Of a stretch of DNA of 64,000 bases, positions 35,858 through 47,536 are shown piece after piece. The notes under the pieces were generated by a model. It was not told the origin of the DNA. It did no database searches and saw only the letters and a program-made list of their open reading frames with translations. The DNA is taken from assembly GCA_019188255.1 (NCBI GenBank), contig JAETXT010000011.1:1426001-1490000 (forward strand), written 5' to 3'. The translations under genes and the position numbers were made by a program. Position 1 is the stretch's first letter. Each line of letters starts with the position of its first letter. The DNA comes from Verticillium longisporum. Lineage: Eukaryota; Ascomycota; Sordariomycetes; Glomerellales; Plectosphaerellaceae.

Positions 35858-38351
35858 ATGCGGATGCGATTGATAAACATTCTGCTGGCGCTACCACGGC
35901 TTCTTGTCGGTGTTGATGCCAAGCCAAATGGGCCATCTGAGCTTCCACTCTATGGCCTCAGCCCTCCTTTTTACCCGTCACGTTTGTCTCCTATTTCTTA
36001 TCGAGTTTCGTGTCTCGTTCTGAAGACCAGAATCTCCCTATCCAATCCCAAGAACATCCTGAACTGACACTTGACACCTAGCCGTTGCCAATGGCTCATC
36101 AAGCCCCCGCTGGGCTGCTGCCTACCGACATGCGCGGGCTGTCGTTGGGCAGCTGACCATAGAGGAGAAGGTGAACCTCACCAACGGCCGGCTCGAGGGA
36201 CCTTGCGTCGGCAACCTGGGTAGCATCTCACGCCTCGGTGTCGCAGCCCTCTGCTTCGCTGACGGGCCGGACGGCGTCCGTGGCGAAGAGTTTGTCTCAG
36301 CCTTCCCAGCGGGCATCCACGTCGCTGCGACGTTTGACCAGTCGCTGATGTACGAGTACGGCCGTGCGTACGGCGAAGAGAACCGCGCCAAGGGTATCAA
36401 TGTCGCCATGGGGCCCGTCGCCGGGCCGCTGGGTCGTGTTGTCCTCGGAGGGCGAAACTGGGAAGGCCTTTCTAATGACCCATACCTCGCCGGCACAGGC
36501 ATGGGCGCCATCACCCGCGGTATCCAGGACGCCGGCGTCATCGCGACGCCCAAGCACTGGCTCTTAAACGAGCAGGAGCATCGCCGGCTGCCGGGCGAAC
36601 AGGGCGAGGCCATCAGCGCCAACGTCGATGACCGGACCCTCCACGAGCTGTACGTTTTTCCTTTCATGGACGCGCTGCGCGAAGGCGCGGCTTCCATCAT
36701 GTGTTCCTATCAAAGAGTGAACCATTCCTATGCCTGCCAGAACTCGGCCCTCTTGAACGGGGTTCTCAAGACCGAGTTGGGCTTCGAGGGCTTCGTCGTG
36801 AGCGACTGGGGCGCGCAGAGATCAGGCGTCGCCTCGGCCAATGCCGGCCTGGATGTTGTCATGCCCAACGCCGCCTTCTGGGGTGATAGCCTCAAGGAAG
36901 CTGTCGCCAACGGTTCAGTCAGTGAGAGCCGCCTTTCCGACATGGCTAGGCGCGTACTTGCCAGCATTCACTACCTCGGCCAGGCGGACGCATACCCCTC
37001 GCTAGCCGTGCACTCGCACTTCGAAAAGGCCTTTCCCTTCGATGCGCAAGGCGACCACGCATCGCTCATCCGCAAGATCGGGGCCGCGGGCACAGTTCTT
37101 GTCAAGAACGTCAATGGCACTCTGCCCCTAGGGAAACCAAGATTCCTAGCCGTCTATGGGAAAGACGCGACCCATGTCGCCGCGCCTTGGACGAATCCCG
37201 CTCGATTCGGCGGCGGCTACGAGAGGAGCATTAGCTGGGAAACGCTCGACGGTACGCTCATTACCGGCGGAGGCTCGGGGAGCAACACGCCTCCGTACGT
37301 AGTAACTCCCTTTGAGGCCATTCAGGACCGCCTCAGAAGGCACGGGGGCATCGTCCGGTGGGACTTTGCGTCGGAAGACCCCGAGCCAGCCTTTGTCAAC
37401 GCAGAGGCGGCCCTAGTCTTCATCAACGCGTACGCCTCGGAACGGTATGACCGCACCAGTCTTACAGACAGTGCAAGTGACAGGCTGGTTCAAAATGTGG
37501 CTTCCAAGTACTCCAACACGATTGTTGTAGTTCATTCTGCAGGTGCGTCGTGCCCCTGAAATGATACGCATAGCCAAGGCACTAACACAAACCCAGGAAT
37601 CCGCATCGTCGACGCCTGGATCGACCATCCAAATGTCACCGCCGTCATCTTCGGCGGTCTTCCTGGGCAGGAGACGGGCAACAGTCTCGCGGACGTACTC
37701 TTCGGCGATGTCAACCCGTCAGGAAAGCTACCCTACACCGTTGCCCGGCGGGAATCCGACTATGGCCACCTGCTCAATGCAACGGTCACACCCGATTACT
37801 TTCCCGAGACTAACTTTAACGAGGGGCTACACATCGACTACCGCTATTTCGACGCCCATGACATTGAGCCTCGTTTTGAGTTCGGCTTCGGCCTCTCGTA
37901 CACCACATTCTCCTTCGCCGATCTACGTCTCGCACATCTCCCCACCGCCGAGTTAGGGGAGTATCTGGATTCCGCAGTCGCCGTTGTTCAAGGAGGCCAC
38001 CCGGCGCTTTGGGAGGTGGTTGCCCTTGCTAGTGTTTCCGTCACCAACGCCGGCCACGTCGACGGCAGGGAGGTTGCCCAGCTCTACGTGAAGGTTCCCG
38101 GCGGGGACTCCCCCGTCCGCCAGCTACGGGGCTTCATCCGGACCGGCGTCCTGGTTCCCGGACAGACCGAGGAAATTGTCTTTGAGCTGACGAGGAGGGA
38201 TCTGAGCGTCTGGGACACTTCAGCAAGACAATGGCGCCTACTCCGGGGTACCTACCGTGTCTGGGCTGGCGCCAGCAGTCGGGATTTGAAGCTCCAAGCA
38301 AGTTTTCACGTGAATTCGGACCAGGCGCTCATCAAACAAGTATATCAGTGA
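35858..38351 (+). CDS. secreted GH3 beta-glucosidase-like enzyme
   Basis: Three exons (35858-35981, 36082-37542, 37597-38351), introns of 100 and 54 nt, 779 residues. The first exon supplies a signal peptide (MRMRLINILLALPRLLVGVDA) and the YPSP motif that leads into WAAAYRHARAVVGQLTIEEKV. The GH3 N-terminal domain has KHWLLNEQE and the nucleophile aspartate in FVVSDWGAQ. The C-terminal domain contains FGGLPGQETGNSLADVLFGD and GLSYTTF, and a fibronectin III-like domain (GREVAQLYVKVP) ends the protein. All parts are in frame without a break. GH3 enzymes of this type release glucose from beta-glucosides and cello-oligomers. It is divergent from the flavocytochrome gene and points the same way as the transporter downstream. 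It could also act on xylosides or plant aglycone glucosides. Confidence 0.92.
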
Positions 38352-39218
38352 GAGCGAATTCGCAAATCTCGTCATTCAATGTCGATTCATTAGGTCAAAA
38401 GCCACATGTCACTAGAATGAAGCCAAGTTTTGCTGACCCATACCGCTAGAAATGTCGTAGCCTAAAGTCTCAAGATTTTGTGCATTGATTCGCCCTTGTT
38501 CCCTAGATACCACGGAACGCGGGCGATGAGATAGTGATCCGTTGCGTGATTCGGTGCAGTCAGCCACATCCTGAGCACCGCCCAGGACCACGATCGAGGT
38601 TTACCACCCTAAAATCGACAGGTGACATTCTTTTCGGGTGCGTACGGCCATATTGGTTGCAAACAGGCTAGCGAATCTCCACGTGGATTCTACTCGCATC
38701 AACAGACCATGGCGACATCGGTCTGTTCGGCGAGGTGCCGTTGGTTTCGGTCACGTCTTGCTGTGGTTGGCTTGATGCCCCCTTGACTACGGGATCACCC
38801 CACAGTCGCCCAAACATGCGTCGGGGTGCCATCGACGGTCCGCCACAGCCCACCTGGGATGCTCCGACGGGGCTCCCTGTCATGGCAGACTCCCCTATCT
38901 GCGGGGCGGAGTTTGAGGGGCTTTGGCGTTTTCACAGAGTCGCCGAATGAATGTCTTGAGTAACTCCGAGCACGGCTTCATGAGTCCTGCACCCCATTTC
39001 AGGCGCCATGGTTGTCAATGGGTGGCAAGTTCAATGCTGGGAAGTCCATTCAGCCATTTCTGATGAAATGGTATGCTTCCGGCGGCCAATTCTGATTCCA
39101 CGCCCAGAAGCGAGTTTCGCTATTGCGCCATCTCAAGACATGATGGCAAACTCTGGCCTCGGAGAAGAAAGATGCGCCGGCGTCTTAGTCCTCTTGATAC
39201 ACCTACTGCCTATATATC
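38352..39218. other. intergenic between GH3 gene and transporter
   Basis: No supported gene. A TATATAT stretch at 39211-39217 sits right before the transporter start codon. Confidence 0.5.
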
Positions 39219-41582
39219 ATGAGCGGCCCTAGGCTCTCGGATGGCATTCGACTCGCAGATGATCACCGCAAAGGACTCAATACCAGCACCATGGGCTTCA
39301 CTACCGCGTTCCAGCGACTTGCCATTGCTAAAAAGCATCACCGGTCACCCGAGGAGCGTGCCTTCGTTCGTCGCCTTGACATATTTCTCATGTCTTTCGG
39401 AGCATTCTCCCAAGGTTAGTAACAGGCAAATGGGCCTTGACCAGCAACCTATGGTCTCGGCTCGATACGCTGACAACAACAGTCATTAAATATCTGGATC
39501 AGACAAACATCAACACCGCCTATGTCAGCGGCATGAAAGAGGACCTCCACCTGATGGGAAACGAACTGAACCTGTGCGTCTAAGCCCCTGGCCGCTACAC
39601 AGTCCCGAGCTCTGTTACGCTCGATCACTAACCGATGTGCTTCTAACCAGCTTCACAACCTTCTTCAACATTGGTTACTGTGTCATGCTCATTCCATCTC
39701 TGATCATCATGACCCATGTCCGCCCAAGCATTTGGTTGCCCTCCTTAGAGATCGCATGGGGCGTCATCACTGGGCTCCTCGCCATAACGAAGAACGCCAG
39801 GCAGGTGTACGCGCTGCGCTTCGCCCTCGGCTTCCTCGAGAGCAGCGCCTGGCCGGGTATGGCTGCGCTCCTCAGTACGTTGATGGAACCTCATGGCCCG
39901 GCGCCAGTCACTTTTGACCACGCAATGGTAGCTGACATCTCGCTCTCCAGTGCACTGGTACACGCCGTCTGAACTTGGCAAGCGGTACGTATACACCTAT
40001 ACGCATCACTAAAGATGTCGTCTTGGAACGTTCAAGATACATGACTGACCATTTAATCCAACAGCATGGGTTTCTTTTCATCTGCCTCATCAATTGGTGC
40101 CATGATGTCAGGCGCGCTTCAAATTGCCATTTTGGACAGGATGGACGGCTCACATGGCCTTCCAGGATGGCGGTAAGTCGATCATTGACATCAATGAAGC
40201 AGAATGAGAACTGGGATTGACACATAAATGTGTGGCTCAGGTGGCTCTTCGTCATCAACAGTATTATGACCGTGTTCGTCGGAGCACTCGGCTTCGTCTT
40301 TCTTCCCGACTTTCCCCACAAGCCGAATCCCTGGGCAAAGTGGTTCAAGGACGAGTACAAACAAATTGCAGTAGACCGTCTCAAGCGTCACGGCAAGGCA
40401 GAGTCGAGGCGCATCACATGGCAGTCAGCAAAGTGAGTTTTCACCCCAGACTCATCTCAAACGCAACCATCATCTCTCCTTTCTTCACCTGTCCACTTTT
40501 CTGACATGGCATCACAAGGCGAACGGCTGGTATGTGGATCACGTACTTTGTTCCGACATGGTGGGTTATTCACGGCCTCAGTGGCGGGGGCGCTGGCTTC
40601 TTTGGCGTCTTCCTCAAGTCTCTCCTTGATGGCAGCGGGCAGCCACTCTGGACCGTCCGGGAAGTCAATGCCTTGCCTATAGGAGCGGCTGCCATTCAGG
40701 TCGTCACCCGTAAGTCTCTATTCTTCTATCGCCATGCCAAGTCTCTGCATTGCAACGAGCAGAAACAGTGTTGACAACATCCCAGTCTGGTTCTGGTGCA
40801 GTCTGTCTGACATGCTTGAGTCGCGATGGACAATTCTCATCGTTCAATGTAAGTAAGCTACAGGCCAGTTGGCGATCAACGGACCGTTGCTCATCAGACT
40901 TAAAGGTGTCATCGCCCTCATTCCAGCCGTGACTATGACTACCTGGACATGGAACTCGGAAAACGTCCCCCTTAATGCTGCATACGCAAGTTTTTTCATT
41001 GCGAATACCTGTCTAGCTGGAGGCAACATCTTCATGGCCTGGCTAGCGGAACTGTAAGTCCTGTACATTCACCATCCGAGATAGAAAGCGCAAAATCTGA
41101 CCCGAACAAAAATAGCCTGCCTCATGAGCCTGAGGCAAGATCTTTGATCATTGGAGCATCCGTTACTGCTATCTACGCCCTAGCCGCGGGCATTATGATT
41201 CTTATGTGGCCTGCGTCCAAGGCACCGTATTGTAAGAGCCAGACGAGACCTTTACAAGGAAGATCCGGAGGGCACATGAAGCTGATCTGCATCTCTTAGT
41301 CAACCATGGTTGGCCAACAACCATTGCCACATGGACCATCACGGCCGCACTGTGCGTGGCGCTTCACTACCTTGACCGGAGGTATCTCCTGTATGGCTGA
41401 CATCTGAACTCTATGAAACATGAATCTTAACCAGCTGACAAAGGGCAAACAGGCCCAAGAGGATCGAGTTCGCCGAAGCCAATGGTCTTGTTGTTAACTC
41501 GTCAAGTGATGGAGGATCGGTAGAGCCCAAATCCGCCGAAGAAAAGACCAAGGGGCCAATTGACACCACCAAATCTATCTGA
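39219..41582 (+). CDS. MFS transporter, Dal5/allantoate-permease (anion:cation symporter) type
   Basis: Twelve exons: 39219-39414, 39483-39573, 39651-39874, 39951-39984, 40065-40172, 40241-40432, 40519-40709, 40786-40848, 40906-41053, 41116-41231, 41300-41381, 41453-41582. All introns are 57-86 nt with usual ends, and the phases add up to exactly 525 codons (524 residues). Motifs typical of the family are [55 protein letters not shown] and [12 protein letters not shown], with about twelve membrane helices and a hydrophilic C-terminus. Members carry small organic anions such as allantoate, nicotinate, pantothenate or tartrate-like acids, using the proton gradient at the plasma membrane. The substrate here is unknown. 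It lies downstream of the GH3 gene on the same strand. The exon 8/9 boundary is the least certain. Confidence 0.9.
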
Positions 41583-42026
41583 AGGATCTTCTATTGACAC
41601 GGACTGGAGCGAATGTTTCCTTACTAGGTAGCGAGGCACATCAAGCAAAGCCCCTACGTCTCTGTCCAGCTATGAAGCAGTATCACATAATGCCCTTAAT
41701 CAGAGCCTTGCGTCAGGCAAAATTCACGCACAGTATCATGAATCCATCCTATCCGTTCTAAATAGATAAATTGCACCTAGGTAGGGTAGACGGCCTCCTT
41801 AGAGATAGATCCCGAAACATTCTCAGGTGTGAGACAAACAAGGTAGCATAAATATTAGTCGGACGACTCATAGTTCAAAGTCTGCCTCCTAACTCTTGAG
41901 TAGGCTCTACGGAAGAATATCGATATAATAATATAGCCCTGAGCGCCCTGAATCACCCCTGCATTAACGACAACAGGCGTTCACTTCCTAGTGTAGGTGT
42001 GGGCGTGTCAATGCTTTGATTAGAGC

Positions 42027-42178
42027 AGAGTGAAGAGGTCTTCCACACGTGATCCGCAGGCAATTAGAATATAGGTAGGGGTCGGGATACATTTGAATCT
42101 GGCCCTTCGCAGTCCTTATATACACGTTCTCGTAGTCCTTAGCCCCTAATCAGCCCCCTTGTTCGGTGGCTCCGCAGG
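42027..42178 (+). repeat. diverged repeat, copy 1
   Basis: It begins with AGTGAAGAGGTCTTCCACA and ends at CTTGTTCGGTGGCTCCGC, with TATATACACGTT inside. The same ordered blocks recur in copy 2 at 42392-42572 with many substitutions and small indels. Confidence 0.75.
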
Positions 42179-42391
42179 GCCACCTGACAGGGCGCTTTCA
42201 AAATAGGTAGGTCACATTAATGATCGGGATCGGGGCCTGCCAAGCAGCTGAGGAACATAGTTCCAACTAATAGTCTGGACGACCTTACCGCGAGCCAGCA
42301 CAGGGTGGATCAAATTTCCTGAGGTTGTCGTCCGAGCATGATACCGGCTGTTGAGCTTGCGCGCGGTCAACATGTCAAAGGCGGTTGGACG

Positions 42392-42572
42392 AGTAGAATG
42401 AAGAGGTCTTCCACAGGTGATGTCCGCAGCCAATAGTTAGGTTGGGGGTCAGAATACATCTCAAAGTCCGACCCCCCGCAGCTAGGAGGGCCTTTCGCAG
42501 CGCTCATATACACGTTGCTGTGGCCTCAAGCCCCTGAGCTATCCCCTAAGCCCCTTGTTCCTCGGCTCCGCC
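42392..42572 (+). repeat. diverged repeat, copy 2
   Basis: It shares with copy 1, in the same order, GAAGAGGTCTTCCACA, GTGAT, CCGCAG, ATACATCT/ATACATTT, CCTTTCGCAG/CCCTTCGCAG, ATATACACGTT, AAGCCCCT and CCTTGTTC-GG-GGCTCCGC. It could be a solo terminal repeat or part of an old transposon. Confidence 0.75.
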
Positions 42573-43377
42573 AGTGCTTCTTGACATTCGCACAACAAGT
42601 GCATCAAAGATGTTCATAAATGACCAAGCGCGAGTGGTCGGCATGACTGAGGTGAACTCTTGAGTTCCTTGCATGGTATAGTAGAAGGCCTGACTAACGT
42701 GGCTTCAAGATGGGAAGATTGCGCCATATGAGAGCTTAGAGGTGACATGAGGGTGTAGGGCTTCCGCAGGCCTGCATGACTCCATCCTGGAGGTTCTGAG
42801 GGATGTCTGGACAAGTTCGCTGCCTGCAGCTTCAGGAACCGAAGTCGAGGAGATGTGACGAGTCAATAAATGCAATGAAAGGAGAATACGCCACCAACAA
42901 CCCTGCCCAGACCTGATCATCAAGCCGCGATTTGGCGGAGTGTCTGTGGCATTAATAAGGATTGCCATACTCGGGCAGAAAACAAATTAAATCACAGGCC
43001 CTACGATGATGAATGAGCCCGGGCTCAACTCAGCCGGACGACTGTTCAATTAGCCCGGGCGATCATGTTTTGCACATCAGGCCCGTTCATCATTCGACAC
43101 AGCCACCACAACATGACCAACGACCACACCACTACCCAATTCGGCGGTCTTGTCAGGCGTTTTCGGTTCTGCCCCGAGGCATACTCCAATGTGTAGGAAG
43201 AATTTTGGTCCGCGGCCAACTCTCGCGTTAAACCTCGCACGAGGGTTACGTTTACTCGCCTAGCTTGACCCTCAAAAGACAAGGAACGAACAGGCAACAT
43301 TGTCCAGCCTTGCGCAACATGGCCGTCCAGTCTCACGGCATTATCCCACTACAAACAAATATATCCCAAGGATTCAC

Positions 43378-43671
43378 ATGAAACGCAGTCTCAACCATCA
43401 GCCGCCTACAATGTCCTCCTCACAGAGACAGGTCTTCACCCCCGAATCACCAAGCCGCTTCTACCCAACGACCCGCGTCGTCACGGCCATTCCCAACAAC
43501 CCGCCGCCCGACTACCCCATTTCCGTGCTCGGCAAGATCAGGTACGCGCTCCGCCGCAAGGCCGTCAAGGCCGCTGCTGCCGAGCGCACGCCGCAGACGC
43601 CGCAGACTACGTACCACACCAACGAGAGGGGCCAGATCATCGAGACGAGGTACGTGCGGACCAGATGGTGA
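43378..43671 (+). CDS. small hypothetical protein
   Basis: A single-exon frame of 97 residues from ATG 43378 (86 if ATG 43411 is used). Its codon use is strongly C/G-ending (GTC GTC ACG GCC ATT CCC AAC AAC), like the real genes here and unlike the AT-richer DNA around it. The predicted protein has a Pro/Ser N-terminus, a basic middle (KIRYALRRKAVKAAAAER) that could form an amphipathic helix, and the tail TYHTNERGQIIETRYVRTRW. I recognise no family. It may be lineage-specific. The only neighbour of note is the TIR element about 230 bp downstream. Confidence 0.55.
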   Translation: MKRSLNHQPPTMSSSQRQVFTPESPSRFYPTTRVVTAIPNNPPPDYPISVLGKIRYALRRKAVKAAAAERTPQTPQTTYHTNERGQIIETRYVRTRW

Positions 43672-43899
43672 AGCGTGCATGCTGGTGGCGAATTCGGCGC
43701 TGCCTGGATTTCCTGGGACGACCGGGAGACGGCGAAACGGACACAAGATCTGTCTGGAGGGCGACGCAGGTTTGGGCAGCTGTAGAGCGGGAGGTATCCG
43801 GACTTGGAAGATGGTTTCAAGTGTAGGGGATGTGACAGACTGTTACAAAGACTGTCCAGTTATTCACTTTCAGGGTATTACGGCGAGAGGGTAACTTAT

Positions 43900-44378
43900 T
43901 AGGCCCTGATCCTCTCAGCCATTGAATTGAAAAGCCATTAGCTCAATGGTACTTACTCTAAACGGTACTAGCGGGCTTTTTCAGAAGTACCTCTAAACCC
44001 TTGCTCCTCTTACTTAATTTTGAACGGTCGGAATAAGATTTTTCCGTTCTATATCCAGCCTTATTGCTTAGTAAGTGCTATAAAAATAGTAGGAATGGCC
44101 TGGAGAGTATGAGTAGAATTGGTTCGATTGAAAAACGCGAGCCATTAAGTTTAATAGCTAATTCCTTACCCAAATAGGCAATTTTCAATGGGAATAGGGG
44201 CCCCTACTAGCGTGGTACATTCATCATGCAACATCTAGTCAAATGTTGGCCTACCGTTTATTTAGTGCAAAACGCCTATTAAATTGGGTAAGGCGTCATA
44301 GGCACGGGCTACATTTCATGCACCTCGATGAACTTTTTAATTCAATTTCAATTCAATGGCTGAGAGGATCAGGGCCTA
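43900..44378. mobile_element. 475-bp non-autonomous TIR element (MITE-like) flanked by TA
   Basis: Perfect 31-bp terminal inverted repeats (43902-43932 and 44346-44376, starting GGCCCTGATCCTCTCAGCC) bound a 475-bp, AT-rich body with no coding capacity. TA lies on both sides (43900-43901 and 44377-44378), as expected for a Tc1/mariner-type target-site duplication. Perfect identity of the two ends suggests recent activity or strong constraint. I recognise no named fungal MITE family. Confidence 0.85.
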
Positions 44379-44870
44379 TAAAAGGCGCTCGGATATACTT
44401 GACACGCGCGCATCTCATGAGCTGAGGAGGCATGGGCTCAATTTCCATAATGAGAATGGCATATCCGACCTTCGAGCGACAAGGATGAAATTGACAGATT
44501 GAATGTCACTGCACAGTGCTAAACTTGAAGTACTTTTTGGGTTGTGTAGTTATACAACGATAGTCTTACGATGAGCCAGACTTAGGATCACGAGGTGTAT
44601 CAAGGGGCAGCGACAGCGTCAAAACGGCACAACGCGTTTAAAAGGGCAGGTAGTGTTCTTAACCGTTCAATTCTGCATCTCATCTGTCTCATAATCGTGA
44701 CGAGCTAGCTAGAGTACACCCACGCCGCTCCATACGGACGAAGGGGGGAATTATGCGGCTGCAACAACGCGCGGAAAGAGGAAATTACGCCAAGTCCAAG
44801 GGCAACCGAACCCGAAAACCGTCCAACTCCATTGACTTTTCTGGTATCCCGTGTTTATCATGAAAACCGC
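44379..44870. other. spacer between TIR element and Hsp90 3' end
   Basis: No supported gene. It probably includes the Hsp90 3' untranslated region near 44870. Confidence 0.5.
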
Positions 44871-47034
44871 TTAGTCGACCTCCTCCATGGCGCTGTCACC
44901 AGTCTCGGTGGTGGTGGCAGCGGTGGCGGAGTCTCCTCGGTCTTGGAGTCATCCTCCTCAATGTTGAGGCCGATCTGGACGAGCTTGTGGATGCGCTCAG
45001 AGAAGCCGGCGGGCTCCTCAATGGTGAAGCCAGAGACAAGCAGGGAGGTCTCGAACAGAAGCTGGACGATGGACTTGACGGTGCGGTCGTTGGCACCATC
45101 AGCCTCGACCTTCCTCTTGAGCTCCTGAACAATGGAGCTCTTGGGGAGATCTCGAAAGTCTTCTTGGAGGACATGTACGAGGACATGGAGGTGTCACGGA
45201 GGGCCTGGGCCTTCATGATACGCTCCATGTTGGCGGACCAACCGAACTGGCCGGTACGGATAGCGCAAGGAGCGTCGCCGAGCTTGTGGCTGACAACGAC
45301 CTTCTCGACCTTGTCGCCGAGGACCTCCTTGAGGGCCTTGGCGAGACCCTCGTACTCCTTCTCCTCAGTCTCACGCTGAGCCTTCTCCTCATCAGTCTCC
45401 TCGAGCTCGAAGTCCTTGGTGATATCAACAAGCTTCTTGCCGTCGAACTCCTTCATCTGAGTCATGGCGTACTCGTCAATGGGGTCAACGAGGAAGAGGA
45501 CCTCAAAGTTCTTCTGCTTGAGGGAGTCGAGGAAGGGGGACTTGGTGACGGCCTTGAGGGACTCGCCAGTGATGTAGTAGATGTTCTGCTGAACCTCGGG
45601 CATGCGAGCGATGTAGTCGGTCAGAGAGGTCATGTCATCACCAGACTTGGTGGAGTTGAAGCGGAGGAGCTTGGCCAGGGTCTGGCGGTTCTGGGAGTCC
45701 TCGTGGATACCGAGCTTGATGTTCTTGGAGAAGGCAGAGTAGAACTTATCGAACTGCTCCTTGTCCTCGGCAATCTCAGTGAAGAGCTCGAGGGCCTTCT
45801 TGACAATGTTCTTCTTGATGACCTTCATAATCTTGTTCTGCTGGAGAGTCTCACGAGACAGGTTGAGGGGAAGGTCCTCAGAGTCGACAACACCCTTGAC
45901 GAAGCTGAGCCACTCAGGGATGAGGTCAGTGGCGTCGTCAGTGATGAAGACGCGACGGACGTAGAGCTTGATGTTGTTCTTGGTCTTCTTGGTCTCGAAC
46001 AGGTCGAAGGGAGCGCGCTTGGGGACGAAGAGGATGGCGCGGAACTCGAGCTGACCCTCAACGGAGAAGTGCTTGACACCGAGGTGGTCCTCCCAGTCGT
46101 TGGAGAGAGACTTGTAGAAGGCGGCGTACTCCTCCTGGGTGATGTCCTGGGGGTTGCGAGTCCAGATGGGCTTCTGCTTGTTGAGCTCCTCCTGCTCGAT
46201 GGAGGTCTCCTTGACCTTCTTGACCTTCTTCTCCTTCTTCTCCTCCTCCTCGTCATCGACCTCCTCGATCTTGGGCTTCTTGTCGTCGTCCTCATCGGCG
46301 GCGGTCTCCTCAGCCTCCTCATCGGGGACCTCCTTCTCGGTCTCCTTCAGGACGTGGAGGTAGATGGGGTAGGAGATGAACTCGGAGTGCTTCTTGATGA
46401 CCTCCTTGATCTTGGCCTCGTTGAGGTACTCAGTCTGCTCATCCTTCAGGTGAAGGATGATCTTGGTACCACGGCCGAGCTGCTCGCCCTCGGTGTCGGG
46501 ACGGATGGAGAAGGTGCCACCGGCAGAAGACTCCCAGATGTACTGCTCGTCATCGTTGTGCTTAGAGATGACGGTGACGCGGTCGGCGACGAGGTAGGCA
46601 GAGTAGAAACCAACACCGAACTGACCAATCATGGAGATGTCAGCACCGGCGGTGAGGGCCTCCATGAACTGCTTGGTACCAGAGCGGGCAATGGTACCCA
46701 GGTTGTTGACGAGGTCCTGTGATTGAGGTCAGTGTGTTGCAAACAAGCACGTGCGACGTGGTAAAGTAAAACTTACAGCCTTGGTGAAACCAATACCAGA
46801 GTCCTGGATGGTCAGGGTCTTGTTCTCCTTGTCGGGGATGATGTCGACGCGGAGGTCCTTGTTGGAGTCGAGCTTGCTAGGGTCCGAGAGGGACTCATAG
46901 CGGATCTTGTCGAGCGCATCGGAGGCGTTGGAGACAAGCTCACGAAGGAAGATCTCCTTGTTGGAGTAGACAGTGTTGATGATGAGAGACAACAGCTGAG
47001 AGATCTCAGCCTGGAACTCGAAAGTCTCAGACAT
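44871..47034 (-). CDS. hsp90: Hsp90 molecular chaperone, two frame breaks near the 3' end
   Basis: Two exons (47034-46777, 46716-44871) with a 60-nt intron. The GHKL ATPase domain is complete ([53 protein letters not shown]). The charged linker [15 protein letters not shown] and the middle and C-terminal dimerisation domains follow. After KKTFEIS the frame is lost at a G-run (45143-45146 plus strand), and a second missing base near 44932-44935 lies before the tail. With one base restored at each, the model is exactly 702 codons (701 residues) and ends in MEEVD, the TPR co-chaperone docking motif, at stop 44873-44871. Since Hsp90 is essential and normally single-copy, I read both as assembly errors. 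It folds kinases, steroid-receptor-like clients and transcription factors in the cytosol. Confidence 0.95.
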
Positions 47035-47070
47035 CTTGGCGGGGGGGTATCAAAGCGTGACGGTCGTGAT

Positions 47071-47296
47071 CTGGGGGCTGGGTCAGTCACAAGTTGCCAG
47101 ACGAGTGTTCGCTGATGTGGAACGTAGACAAGCAAGAAGGTAGCTTGACAGGAGCAGACTCAGTGAAGAAAGAGAACCCTGATCGAGTCTCCAACGGCGT
47201 GCTGACTGGATAAGGCTGCCGTCCCAGCGAGTCGAGAGGAGGGGTCGAGCGGTGGTGGGATGAGGGGGGGGCTCGGCGAGGCGGGGGGAGGCTTAC
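47071..47296 (-). other. likely 5' UTR intron of the Hsp90 gene
   Basis: A consensus donor (TTTAG|GTAAGC at 47296) and an acceptor CCCCAG (47072-47071), preceded by a CTGACC branch-like site, bracket 226 nt just upstream of the start codon. Confidence 0.5.
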
Positions 47297-47507
47297 CTAA
47301 AGGGAAAATGCAAAGAATCTCTTGGGTCTAGAGGTTCAAGAGAATAGTAGAGTTCGCTGTGATGCGATGGGATGGAGAGTGGTATGTGGGAGGAGAGTAG
47401 AAATTTGTGTTGAGAGGAAGGGGAGAGAAGGAGAAAAGCAGCTGCGGCAGTCGGTCGTAAAAAAGAAAGACCTGAAGCCCAAGCTAGAGGAGCCCCTGCG
47501 GCGCCTG

Positions 47508-47536
47508 GAGAATTCTATGCGATTCTATCCTTCTCG
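47508..47536 (-). promoter_or_regulatory. candidate heat-shock element
   Basis: GAATTC (47510-47515) followed by further TTC units at 47523 and 47531 resembles a gapped nGAAn/nTTCn array about 480 bp upstream of the Hsp90 start. Spacing is imperfect. Confidence 0.3.

Larger units (their letters stand above)
41583..43377. other. AT-richer relic region with diverged repeats
   Basis: No gene I can support. Base composition drops in GC relative to the flanks, and a diverged duplicated segment is present (listed separately). It looks like degraded repetitive DNA. Confidence 0.55.

Noticed and set aside
45286..46722. A 478-residue open frame on the plus strand across the Hsp90 gene
   Set aside because: It is the antisense shadow of Hsp90, leucine/valine/glutamate/aspartate-rich as expected from reading reversed Hsp90 codons, with no motif of its own.
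44871..47034. Hsp90 as a pseudogene
   Set aside because: Only two single-base losses at the 3' end, one in a G-run; the frame after both still encodes the MEEVD tail, so an assembly error is far more likely.
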